Part shown: positions 15,350-23,563 of the stretch, in pieces
Layout of the letters: every line of letters begins with the position of its first letter
How positions within the stretch are numbered: position 1 is the first letter of the stretch
DNA from: an uncultured Pelagibacteraceae bacterium
GTDB taxonomy: Bacteria > Pseudomonadota > Alphaproteobacteria > Pelagibacterales > Pelagibacteraceae
NCBI GenBank assembly: GCA_902549785.1
Contig: CACCWT010000009.1
Coordinates: 1-24,966, forward strand
Reading direction: 5' to 3'
Length of the DNA stretch: 24,966 nt
Notes under the pieces: generated by a model
What the model was told of the DNA's origin: nothing
The model's database searches: none
Seen by the model: the letters and a program-made list of their open reading frames with translations, nothing else
Program-made: the position numbers and the translations under genes

Positions 15350-15959
15350 GATTAAAAAATTAATAATTAAAATAATTATTTTATTAATACCAGGATTTGT
15401 AGCTAAAGCCGATTACAAAGTTGTCTTATTCGGTGATAGTCTAATGGCAGGATATGGTTTAGATAAAAAATATCATCTATCTTCAGTGCTTGAGAACAAT
15501 TTAAATAAAAATGGTTTAAAAGTTAAGGTAATCAATGCAAGTGTATCAGGTGATACATCTGCAGGTGGTTTAAACAGAATAGAATGGACAATTGCAGAAA
15601 AGAATATCGATTTAATCTTAATTGGTCTTGGTGCAAATGATATGTTGCGTGGTATTAGTCCAAATGAAACTGAAAAAAATTTGGAGAAAACAATAAAAAA
15701 GATATTAAACAAAAAAATTCAAATAATTTTAGCAGGAATGGTGGCACCAGATAGTCACGGAAAAGATTATAAAAATAAATTTGATAAAATTTATAAAAAA
15801 CTATCTGATAAATATGACTTAAATTTAATTCCTTTTTTGCTTGATGGAGTTGCTTTAAATCCTGAATTAAATTTAGACGATGGAATGCACCCTAATGAAA
15901 AAGGAATTATAATTATAAGTGGTAATATTGAAAAAAAACTACTAAAAATTCTTAATTAA
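15348..15959 (+). CDS. tesA: SGNH esterase / lysophospholipase L1, TesA type, secreted
   Basis: A 203-residue GDSL-family hydrolase with a signal peptide (about residues 1-21, ending AKA) and mature periplasmic location. The four blocks are present: FGDSLMAGYG with nucleophile Ser31, SVSGDTSAGG with oxyanion Gly68, GLGANDML with Asn97, and DDGMHPNEKG with Asp178 and His181. TesA-type enzymes hydrolyse acyl thioesters, lysophospholipids and aryl esters. It is divergent from the YbbA/YbbP-like exporter, a pairing common in proteobacteria. It converges on ald with a four-base overlap of the two stop regions. No Shine-Dalgarno is visible. Confidence 0.93.
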   Translation: MIKKLIIKIIILLIPGFVAKADYKVVLFGDSLMAGYGLDKKYHLSSVLENNLNKNGLKVKVINASVSGDTSAGGLNRIEWTIAEKNIDLILIGLGANDMLRGISPNETEKNLEKTIKKILNKKIQIILAGMVAPDSHGKDYKNKFDKIYKKLSDKYDLNLIPFLLDGVALNPELNLDDGMHPNEKGIIIISGNIEKKLLKILN

Positions 15960-17071
15960 TTTAATGCATCTTTTGCAGTTAAATAATCATATCCAAAGAC
16001 ATCTGCAACTGCCTTATATGTAATTTGACCTTTATAAACATTCAAACCTGCTAAAAAATTTGGATCATCTCCTAAAGCTTTTAAATATCCATCTGTTGCT
16101 AATTTAGATAAGAAAGGGAGGGTTGCTTTATTTAAAGCAATTGTTGATGTTCTTGGAACACCTCCTGGCATATTGGCTACACAATAATGAACAATATCAT
16201 CTACAATGTATGTTGGTTCAGCGAATGTGGTCGGTTTACTTGTTTCAACACATCCACCTTGATCAATTGCTACATCTACAATTACAGATCCTCTTTTCAT
16301 ATTTTTTAACATTTTTTTTGTGACAAGTTTTGGTGCTTCTGCACCTGGGATCAAAACACCTCCAACCAACAAATCACATTCTGAAATTAATTTTTCTAAA
16401 TCGATTTCATCGCTTAATTTTGGTATTATAAGATCACCAAATTTTTTTGATAATTCGTCTAGTCTTTTTTCGGATTTGTCTACTATGTGAACTTTAGCTT
16501 TCATACCTGTAGCAATAATTGCTGCATTTTCACCTACAACTCCTCCACCCAAAATAACAACATTTCCAGGATCAACACCAGGCGCACCACCTAATAAAAG
16601 TCCTCTTCCCTTTTGGTTTTTTTCAAGGCAATGTGCACCTGCTTGAACTGACATTCTCCCAGCAACTGCACTCATTGGGGCTAACAAAGGTAATCTACCA
16701 TTGTTGTCCGTTACAGTTTCATAAGCAATACAAACTGATTTAGAGTCTACCAAACCTTTCGTGAGTTCCTTTGCGGCCGCTAAGTGTAAATATGTAAAAA
16801 CAATTTGGTTTTCTTTAATCATTTTTACTTCGCTTGGTTGAGGTTCTTTTACTTTTACAATTATTTCAGAATCATTAAAAATGTCTTCTGCTTTGTTCAC
16901 AATTTTTGCACCAGCAGATTTATATTGTTCATTATAAAATCCCGCTTCAAAACCACCATTATTTTCTACCATTACCTCATTACCGTTTGAGGTTAATATT
17001 TTAACACTTTCAGGAGTGAGGCCAATTCTATTTTCTTGAGACTTTATTTCTTTTGGAACACCTATTTTCAT
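15956..17071 (-). CDS. ald: Alanine dehydrogenase
   Basis: A 371-residue NAD-dependent enzyme interconverting L-alanine with pyruvate and ammonium. Active-site residues fall at the canonical positions: Arg15, Lys75 (VKVKEP), His96 (TYLHLA) and Asp270 (VAIDQGG). The nucleotide-binding GGGVVG is at 175-180. The N-terminus MKIGVPKEIK and the length are exactly those of the family. It is nine bases downstream of the omega-aminotransferase, so they form an operon in which this enzyme would regenerate pyruvate from the alanine made by transamination. Confidence 0.97.
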   Translation of the reverse strand: MKIGVPKEIKSQENRIGLTPESVKILTSNGNEVMVENNGGFEAGFYNEQYKSAGAKIVNKAEDIFNDSEIIVKVKEPQPSEVKMIKENQIVFTYLHLAAAKELTKGLVDSKSVCIAYETVTDNNGRLPLLAPMSAVAGRMSVQAGAHCLEKNQKGRGLLLGGAPGVDPGNVVILGGGVVGENAAIIATGMKAKVHIVDKSEKRLDELSKKFGDLIIPKLSDEIDLEKLISECDLLVGGVLIPGAEAPKLVTKKMLKNMKRGSVIVDVAIDQGGCVETSKPTTFAEPTYIVDDIVHYCVANMPGGVPRTSTIALNKATLPFLSKLATDGYLKALGDDPNFLAGLNVYKGQITYKAVADVFGYDYLTAKDALN

Positions 17072-17080
17072 ATAAGTGAA

Positions 17081-18424
17081 TTAGTTTTTTTTGCTTTTTG
17101 AGTAGTTTGTAATCCCTGTTCTTAATTTATCTATTATTTCATCGATGTGTTTCTTCTCACAAATAAACATTGGCGCAATAATTAAACAATCTCCTGTCGC
17201 TTTAAAATTCACTCCAGCATCATAACAATGTTTAAAGCATGTAAATCCTGCAGCTCCTGGTTTTTTATCCATTTTAATATCAATTCCGCCCATCATTCCA
17301 TAGCCTCTTATATTATCCACAACATCTATATCTTTTAACGACATCAAACCTTCTTGGAAATATGGTGCTAAATTTTTAGCTCTATTAAATATATCCTCTT
17401 TTTCAAATATATCTTGAACAGCTAATCCTGCTGCAACAGAAACAGGTATTCCTGAATATGTGTAACCATGAAATAATTCTATAGAACCTTTTGGTGACCC
17501 ATCCATTACAGTATCATAGATTTCTTCTTTGCATGCAACTGCACCCAAAGGACTTATTCCATTTGTTGTTGCTTTTGCCATAGTTATAATATCTGGTGTA
17601 ACACCATATTCTTGTGATGCAAATGGAGAGCCTGTTCTTCCCCATCCAGTTATAACTTCATCAAAAATTAATAATATGCCGTGCTTATCACAAATTTCTC
17701 TTAGTCTTTGTAAATATCCTTTTGGTGGGACTAGAGTTCCTGTAGATCCTGCAATTGGTTCTACAATACATGCCGCAATATTTTCTGATCCAAAGTTTGT
17801 ACAAATTCTCTCCAGGTCTTCTGCAATTTCAGCCCCTGTTTCTGGTTGACCTGATACAAACTTATGTTCTGGCAAATGCGTATGTCTCATATGAACAACA
17901 CCCGGCATTAATACACTAGCAAATGTTTTAACATTATTGATCATACCTCCTACTGAGGTTGCTCCGATATTCATCCCGTGGTAAGCTCTTTCTCTTCCCA
18001 CAAATCTAAATCTTTGCCCTTCACCTCTAGCCTTATGATAAGCAACTGAAATTTTAATTGCCGTTTCAACGGCAGTTGATCCACATATAGTATAAAAAAT
18101 TCTATTTAAATTTCCTGGAGTATGTTTTGAAATTCTTGTTGCTAATTCAAAAGATCCACCAAAGCCTTGTTGAAATGGTTGAGCGTAGTCTACTGTTCTT
18201 AATTGTTTTGTTATAGCCTCAATTATTTCCTCTCTACCATGGCCTAATGGGTTACAAAATAAACCCGAACTTGCATCTATTTGAGTTTGTCCTTGATGAT
18301 TTTTTAAATAAACTCCTTTTGCCTCTACGATTAATCTTGGATTTGCTTTAAAGTCTCTATTTGAAGAGAATGGCATCCAATGTTCATTAAGTGAATTTGG
18401 TATTTGTGGTTTTTCAGAGCTCAT
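17081..18424 (-). CDS. Class III omega-amino acid:pyruvate aminotransferase
   Basis: A 447-residue PLP enzyme of the class III family. HWMPFSSNRDFKANPRL near residues 15-31 is typical of beta-alanine/omega-amino acid:pyruvate transaminases. CGSTAVETAIK (114-124) binds the phosphate, FDEVITGWGRTG has Asp255, and ITMAKATTNG has Lys284 as the Schiff-base lysine. Together with the adjacent alanine dehydrogenase and the divergent TauABC-like transporter, taurine, hypotaurine or beta-alanine with pyruvate as acceptor is the likely substrate pair. Sequence alone cannot choose among these. No Shine-Dalgarno is seen. A TATAAC at about 18441-18446 (minus sense) may be the -10. Confidence 0.87.
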   Translation of the reverse strand: MSSEKPQIPNSLNEHWMPFSSNRDFKANPRLIVEAKGVYLKNHQGQTQIDASSGLFCNPLGHGREEIIEAITKQLRTVDYAQPFQQGFGGSFELATRISKHTPGNLNRIFYTICGSTAVETAIKISVAYHKARGEGQRFRFVGRERAYHGMNIGATSVGGMINNVKTFASVLMPGVVHMRHTHLPEHKFVSGQPETGAEIAEDLERICTNFGSENIAACIVEPIAGSTGTLVPPKGYLQRLREICDKHGILLIFDEVITGWGRTGSPFASQEYGVTPDIITMAKATTNGISPLGAVACKEEIYDTVMDGSPKGSIELFHGYTYSGIPVSVAAGLAVQDIFEKEDIFNRAKNLAPYFQEGLMSLKDIDVVDNIRGYGMMGGIDIKMDKKPGAAGFTCFKHCYDAGVNFKATGDCLIIAPMFICEKKHIDEIIDKLRTGITNYSKSKKN

Positions 18425-18484
18425 AAATATTTAAAAAAAGTTAGTTATACTCTCTCATAGACTAATTTAAAAAAATAGAAAATA

Positions 18485-18502
18485 ATTAATGCGCGCATTA
18501 AT
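18485..18502. promoter_or_regulatory. Perfect 18-bp palindrome, candidate operator of the divergent transport/transamination genes
   Basis: ATTAATGCGCGCATTAAT is a perfect palindrome in an otherwise AT-rich 227-base divergent intergenic region, about 60-80 bases upstream of the aminotransferase and about 150 bases upstream of the binding-protein gene. Its six-base GC core is conspicuous in this genome. A dimeric helix-turn-helix repressor is the likely ligand; none is encoded in the window. Two copies of ATGTGAT (18503-18509, 18565-18571) lie nearby. Confidence 0.55.
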
Positions 18503-18651
18503 ATGTGATAAGGTTATATAAAATACAACCTAGAATTGAACCCATTTTAGACATCTCAATTTACATGTGATTATGATGCCTACAAAATTCATTTACTTAT
18601 ATTAAAAATTGAACTTAAATAACGCTAATTAAATTTAATTAAGGAGATAAA

Positions 18652-19593
18652 ATGAAGAAAATAATTAGTTTTATTTTAGGAAGTTTATTTGCTCTTAACC
18701 TATCAATTTCAGCTGCAAATGCTGCTGCAAATGAAGTTAGAGTTGCATACTTTCTAGAATGGCCTAGCCCAAATCTAGAGGACATGCAAAAAAAGAATTT
18801 TGCTAAAGCTCTTGGAGTTCCAGTAAAATGGACAAACTTCACAAATGGTGGAGCAATGACAGATGCAATGCTAGCAGGAGACATTGATATATCTTATTCA
18901 CAAGGTCTAGTGCCTTTTATTAATGCTGTTAAATCTAATGCACCTATCAAGTTAGTTGATATTGCAATGGAATACGGAATGGGCGGAACTACTTGTGTTA
19001 CATCTAACGCTTCTGGAATTACTAAAGCTAATGCTACTGAATTAGAAGGTAAAAAAGTTGCAGTTCCACTGGGAACAATGGCTGAATATGTATTTGATGA
19101 AAGTATGAAAGTTGTTGGAGCTGACAGAAGTAAAATGGATATAATTCAAATGGATCCAGAAGAAGGTGCCGCTGCATTAGTGAGTGGTGATGTTGTAATG
19201 GCATGTTTATTTGGTGGTAACTCTATTAAAGCAGCAGTAGCTGTTGGTTCAAGATTATTAACAGTAGATGAAGCAAGAGCAGCTGGAATTCTAGGAATAG
19301 ATATTACTTCAGTAACTGATAAATTTATGAAGGAAAATCCTGGAATGTTAAGAACTTTTATAGAAGTAACTCATGAAGCAAATGACAGATACAGAGCAGG
19401 TAAGAGTGATATGAATGCTATGTCTAAAGCTTCTGAAATGAAAGTTGCAGATATGAAAGAAACTTTAAGTGGATTTAAATTCTTAACTCCAGAAGAAACT
19501 AAACAATCTATGGAAAGTGGAAACCTTGATGCATTCTTAAAAGGAATGGGAACTCCAGGTGGAAATGTAGATACAAGTTTTTTACCTTTATAA
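18652..19593 (+). CDS. tauA: Taurine-type ABC transporter substrate-binding protein
   Basis: A 313-residue periplasmic binding protein with a signal peptide (MKKIISFILGSLFALNLSISAANA, about 24 residues). The mature part starts NEVRVAYFLEWPSPNLEDMQKKNF and has GDIDISYSQGLVPFINAV and LEGKKVAVPLGTMAEYV, as in the TauA/SsuA/NMT1 group. A good AAGGAG Shine-Dalgarno precedes the start. It is the first gene of the plus-strand run and is followed by a terminator-like hairpin, which fits higher expression of the binding protein than of the membrane parts. Taurine is the likeliest ligand by family and context, but other sulfonates or omega-amino compounds are possible. Confidence 0.82.
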   Translation: MKKIISFILGSLFALNLSISAANAAANEVRVAYFLEWPSPNLEDMQKKNFAKALGVPVKWTNFTNGGAMTDAMLAGDIDISYSQGLVPFINAVKSNAPIKLVDIAMEYGMGGTTCVTSNASGITKANATELEGKKVAVPLGTMAEYVFDESMKVVGADRSKMDIIQMDPEEGAAALVSGDVVMACLFGGNSIKAAVAVGSRLLTVDEARAAGILGIDITSVTDKFMKENPGMLRTFIEVTHEANDRYRAGKSDMNAMSKASEMKVADMKETLSGFKFLTPEETKQSMESGNLDAFLKGMGTPGGNVDTSFLPL

Positions 19594-19613
19594 TTTAAAG
19601 AGTAAAAATATTT

Positions 19614-19649
19614 AATAGGCGCTAACCAAAATTAGCGCCTATTTTTTTT
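19614..19649 (+). terminator. Intra-operon terminator/attenuator between binding-protein and ATPase genes
   Basis: A perfect 12-bp stem (AATAGGCGCTAA / TTAGCGCCTATT) with loop CCAAAA is followed by a run of eight T (19642-19649). It begins about 20 bases after the tauA stop and 28 bases before the tauB start. Partial readthrough would set the ratio of binding protein to transporter core. No separate promoter for tauB is obvious in the 27 bases after it. Confidence 0.9.
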
Positions 19650-19676
19650 AATAAAATTTTTATATAAAGTTATCTT

Positions 19677-20474
19677 ATGAGTGATTTAGTTTCTCAAGAT
19701 CTAAATATGATCTTTAAAACACCTAAGGGAGAAACTGTTCATGCATTAAAAGATGTAAGTTTCACTCTTAAAAAAGGTGAACTACTTACAGTCCTAGGAC
19801 CTTCAGGTTGTGGGAAAACTACACTTTTAAATATAGCAGCAGGATTTTTAAGACCAACATCTGGCTCTATTGTTCTTGGTGGAAATGAAATTAATGGTCC
19901 TGGTGTAGAAAGAGGAATGGTATTTCAACAAGGAGCTTTATTTGAATGGTTAACGGTTGCTGAAAATGTTGATTTCGGACTTAGAATGAAAAAAGAAGAT
20001 CCAATTAATACAGCTAAAAAAGTTGATGAATGGCTAGAAATAGTTGGATTAAAAGGTTTTGGTAATACTCCTACATATCAATTATCAGGAGGAATGCAGC
20101 AGAGAGTTGCACTTGCAAGATGTCTAATAAATGATCCAGATTTAATATTAATGGACGAGCCATTGGGTGCTCTTGATGCTCTAACAAGAGAAAAAATGCA
20201 ATCTTTAGTTCTTAAGATTTGGAAAGAAACAGGAAAAACAATTATTTTAATTACTCACTCAGTAGAGGAAGCCTTACTGCTTGGTGAAAGATTATATGTA
20301 ATGGCGCCAAGACCAGGCAGGATACATAAAGAGTACAATCTTCCTTTTGCAGAAATGGGTTTAAAGGAGGATTTAAGAGAAATTAAGAAGAATAAAGAAT
20401 TTTCATCTAAGCGTGAAGAAATATTATCCATGATTTGGAACATGGAAGAAGAAATAATGGGGAAAGAAAATTAA
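19677..20474 (+). CDS. tauB: Taurine-type ABC transporter ATPase
   Basis: A 265-residue ATPase of the nitrate/sulfonate/taurine group. Walker A is GPSGCGKTT (41-49), the Q-loop is VFQQGALFEWLTVAENVDFGL (82-102), the signature is LSGGMQQR (136-143), Walker B is LILMDEPLGALD (156-167) and the switch His194 is in LITHSVEEAL. The alternation FQQxxLFxWLTVxENVxFGL is typical of TauB/SsuB. It abuts the permease gene with no intervening bases. The C-terminal helix-rich tail is ordinary for the family. Confidence 0.9.
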   Translation: MSDLVSQDLNMIFKTPKGETVHALKDVSFTLKKGELLTVLGPSGCGKTTLLNIAAGFLRPTSGSIVLGGNEINGPGVERGMVFQQGALFEWLTVAENVDFGLRMKKEDPINTAKKVDEWLEIVGLKGFGNTPTYQLSGGMQQRVALARCLINDPDLILMDEPLGALDALTREKMQSLVLKIWKETGKTIILITHSVEEALLLGERLYVMAPRPGRIHKEYNLPFAEMGLKEDLREIKKNKEFSSKREEILSMIWNMEEEIMGKEN

Positions 20475-22400
20475 ATGTTAACCCAAATAGTAACAATACT
20501 AATTTTTGTATCTATTATTGGATGTATACTTTATGGGAGAAGACTTATTCAAACTGAAAAAGTTGATGCAGTATTTGGAAATCCAGAAAGAGCTAAAGGA
20601 GGAACACACTGGGTTATTGTTGGTAGTGCTGCAATATTATTAGTATGGCTTTATTATTCATGGGATATTGCAAAAGGTTTTTATCCAAAATCTGCAAATG
20701 AATTATGTCAAGTTGCAAAAATTAATGAATCGTTACTAGGATTAAAATATCAATTTCCGATCGAAGAAAGAGAATTTAAAAGTACCTCGATTATTAAAAT
20801 CGAGAATAAAAATTTAAAAAAAATTACATCTGAAATAGAGAATTCTAAAGATTTAAATAGTCAGCAGAAAACAATTTTAGTTGGATTTATAAACAAGACT
20901 AAACAATTAATTCCTCTTTTAACAAATGAAGATTTAATTGAAATAGATACAAAAATAAAAATTGATGAGATGACTAAAGAAATAAGACTTTTAAGTTCTA
21001 ATTTTAAAAAGCAAGATTATCCATTTGAAACTAATGATCAAAAAAATGACAGACTTAAAGCAATTTCGGAACAAGGAGAATGGGGTATAATTACGGTAAG
21101 ATCTGGAACAGGATCAATAGAAAATACTATAGAAGTCCCATTTGTTGCTGAAACAGCAAAAGGATTAAAATTCCAAGCAGCAGCTGAAGAACTTAAAATC
21201 ATAAATGATAAATTTTTCAAATTAAGAAATCACAATCCACAATTCAAAAATTCAATAAAACAATTAAAAGATGAGGTCAAAGCATATAGAAAAAATCTAA
21301 ATGACTCTGAGGAAATTTCATCCGATTATGCAAAAAATATTGTCAAAATTGCAAGAAGAATAGAGTTTGCAAGTATTTATCCGCCGAATGCTCTAAATGA
21401 AATGCAAAATGCAATTATTGAATTTGATAACCTTCAAGAAAGTGAGCAAGCTGGTCTAAGATTAATTGATATTCTTTTATTTCCAGCTGGAACAATTGTT
21501 GCTAGTGGACCAAGTTGTTCTGAACAAGGATCAGGAAGATGGTTACCTAAACCCTCAGATACTTTTAATAAATTTATATTAATGTCTAAACCAAGCGTAG
21601 GTTATAAAAATATCCCTCTTCTTTGGATAGAAATGATAGATGTAAGCTCAATTATTGGATTTATTTTGCCAGATTGGATTGCTGATATTTTACCAGGTGA
21701 ATATCCTGTTCACACAAGTGAAGGTATTGTTAAAGAAAACTTTAAAGGAAAAGTATTAAAAATTGTAACAGGTGATTTTAAATTATTTAAAATACCTGTT
21801 CCTTATGGTCATATCTGGGACTCTTTCTTAAGAGTATTTTTAGGATTAGTGTTTGGAATAATTATTGGAGTACCATTGGGTTTATTCATGGGGCTAAATA
21901 GATTTGCCAAAGGTTTCTTTGATCCTCTAATTGAACTATATAGACCCGTACCACCATTAGCATGGGCACCTTTAATCATTTCTGTTCTTGGAATTGATAA
22001 TACAGGTAAAGTATTTTTATTATTCATGGTTTCACTCTCTATTATGATTATTTCTGCAAGAGCTGGTGCATCAGGAACGCAATTATCTAAAATTCACGCC
22101 GCACATTCACTAGGGGCATCAAAAAGACAAATACTAAGACATGTTATATTTCCAAATTCCTTACCTGAAATTCTTACTGGAATAAGAGTTGCTGTAGGTA
22201 TGTGCTGGGGAACTTTGGTTGCGGCTGAATTTTTAGCTGGAACAACAGGTATTGGTTTTGTTGAAAATGTTGCGAAAAAGTATTTTCAATATGAAGTAAT
22301 CTGGATAACAATATTCATTATGGGGATGTTAGGATTGTTGTTTGATATCACATTAAGAAAAATAATTGATAAAACTATACCTTGGCGAGGTAAAGGTTAA
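20475..22400 (+). CDS. tauC: Taurine-type ABC transporter permease with a large inserted domain
   Basis: A 641-residue permease, more than twice the usual 250-280 residues. Two N-terminal helices (about 1-20 and 46-62) are followed by a region of roughly residues 65-350 that is rich in Lys, Glu and Asn and mainly helical, with coiled-coil-like stretches. Then comes GRWLPKPSDTF (355-364), which matches the LPSP linker that in normal TauC directly follows the first helix. The C-terminal part (about 445-635) is an ordinary permease core with the EAA loop AAHSLGASKRQILRHVIFPNSLP (542-564). The insertion therefore seems to lie in the first extracytoplasmic loop. Another extra stretch, about 376-435, precedes the core. 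The frame is continuous, so this is a fusion or insertion and not a sequencing artefact. Function of the insert is unknown. Confidence 0.87.
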   Translation: MLTQIVTILIFVSIIGCILYGRRLIQTEKVDAVFGNPERAKGGTHWVIVGSAAILLVWLYYSWDIAKGFYPKSANELCQVAKINESLLGLKYQFPIEEREFKSTSIIKIENKNLKKITSEIENSKDLNSQQKTILVGFINKTKQLIPLLTNEDLIEIDTKIKIDEMTKEIRLLSSNFKKQDYPFETNDQKNDRLKAISEQGEWGIITVRSGTGSIENTIEVPFVAETAKGLKFQAAAEELKIINDKFFKLRNHNPQFKNSIKQLKDEVKAYRKNLNDSEEISSDYAKNIVKIARRIEFASIYPPNALNEMQNAIIEFDNLQESEQAGLRLIDILLFPAGTIVASGPSCSEQGSGRWLPKPSDTFNKFILMSKPSVGYKNIPLLWIEMIDVSSIIGFILPDWIADILPGEYPVHTSEGIVKENFKGKVLKIVTGDFKLFKIPVPYGHIWDSFLRVFLGLVFGIIIGVPLGLFMGLNRFAKGFFDPLIELYRPVPPLAWAPLIISVLGIDNTGKVFLLFMVSLSIMIISARAGASGTQLSKIHAAHSLGASKRQILRHVIFPNSLPEILTGIRVAVGMCWGTLVAAEFLAGTTGIGFVENVAKKYFQYEVIWITIFIMGMLGLLFDITLRKIIDKTIPWRGKG

Positions 22401-22411
22401 TAACAGAGATA

Positions 22412-23563
22412 ATGATAAAAAAATTTAAGGTAAATATATCTAAAAAAACCTTAAAAAACATTTATAAAAAAATAAGAAAATTTCCTTTTAACAATATTCA
22501 AAATATGGATGGATGGCTTCATGGCACAAATCATGATTATTTAAAAAATATATCAAAGTACTGGATTTCAAAATTTAATTGGAAATTACAAGAGAGAAAA
22601 ATTAATAAATTTAATAATTTTATTGCAAATGTTAATGGAAATAAAATTCATTTTATAAAAGAAAAAGGTAGTGGGAAAAATCCCAAACCACTGTTAATTT
22701 TACACGGTTGGCCGGGAAGTTTTATTGAATTCTTAAGTATAATTGAGAAACTAGCCCATCCTGAAAGATTCGGAGGAAATAAAGAAGATGGTTTTGATGT
22801 AATTGTTCCTTCACTTCCTGGTTTTGGTTTTTCAGGTATACCAAAAAAACCAATTGGTCCAAAAAAAATTGCAAAAATCATGAATGAATTCATGACAAAA
22901 AATCTTGGATACAAAAAATATTTTGCACAAGGGGGTGACTGGGGTTCAGCAGTATGTAATTGGTTAGGGCATGATCATCATAAATATTGTAAGGCAATTC
23001 ATATTAATTGTTTAAATATGAGACATCCAAAAGGTGCTCTAACAAATGAAGAAAAAAAATGGGAAAAAAGATTTTTTAACGAACAAATTATGCAAGAAGG
23101 TTATAGAACTCAACAAGCTACCAAACCTCAATCATTAAGTTATGCAATGATAGATAGTCCTGTAGGAACTGCTGCGTGGATATTAGAAAAATTTTATTCT
23201 TGGTCAGATTTAAAAAATGGAAATATTGAAAAAATATACACAAAAGATTTTTTGCTAACTAATATTATGATTTATATAATAACAAATACTTTTAACTCTG
23301 CCGCTTGGATTTATTTTGGTAGAAGAGAAGAAGGAGGCAGACCCTTTCCCAAAAATTTTAAAAAAATAAAAGTCCCAACAGCAATCGCAGAATTTCCAAA
23401 AGAAATGTTGAGTTGGCCACCAAAGTCATACGTAAACAGAATATTCAATGTAAAAAGATGGACTAAAATGAAAAAAGGTGGTCATTTTGCAGCTTTAGAG
23501 GAGCCAGATATGTTGGTTAATGATATATGTTCGTTTTTTAATAAAGATTTAAAAAAACTCTAA
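22412..23563 (+). CDS. Epoxide hydrolase, EHN/alpha-beta hydrolase family
   Basis: A 383-residue protein with an EHN-type N-terminal region (residues 1-60, VNISKKTLKNIYKKIRKFPF and MDGWLHGTNHDYLKNISKYW) and an alpha/beta hydrolase core. HGWPGSF (98-104) is the oxyanion motif, GGDWGS holds the expected nucleophile Asp176, and GGHFAALEEPD holds His358. These match microsomal-type and bacterial epoxide hydrolases that open epoxides to diols by a covalent ester intermediate. It begins 11 bases after the permease stop and abuts the Ldh2 gene, so it probably belongs to the same transcript. Its natural substrate is unknown. Some members of this family act on other electrophiles. Confidence 0.85.
   Translation: MIKKFKVNISKKTLKNIYKKIRKFPFNNIQNMDGWLHGTNHDYLKNISKYWISKFNWKLQERKINKFNNFIANVNGNKIHFIKEKGSGKNPKPLLILHGWPGSFIEFLSIIEKLAHPERFGGNKEDGFDVIVPSLPGFGFSGIPKKPIGPKKIAKIMNEFMTKNLGYKKYFAQGGDWGSAVCNWLGHDHHKYCKAIHINCLNMRHPKGALTNEEKKWEKRFFNEQIMQEGYRTQQATKPQSLSYAMIDSPVGTAAWILEKFYSWSDLKNGNIEKIYTKDFLLTNIMIYIITNTFNSAAWIYFGRREEGGRPFPKNFKKIKVPTAIAEFPKEMLSWPPKSYVNRIFNVKRWTKMKKGGHFAALEEPDMLVNDICSFFNKDLKKL

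Noticed and set aside
17529..17849. Plus-strand open frame of 106 codons inside the aminotransferase gene
   Set aside because: Antisense shadow; the opposite strand carries complete class III aminotransferase motifs.
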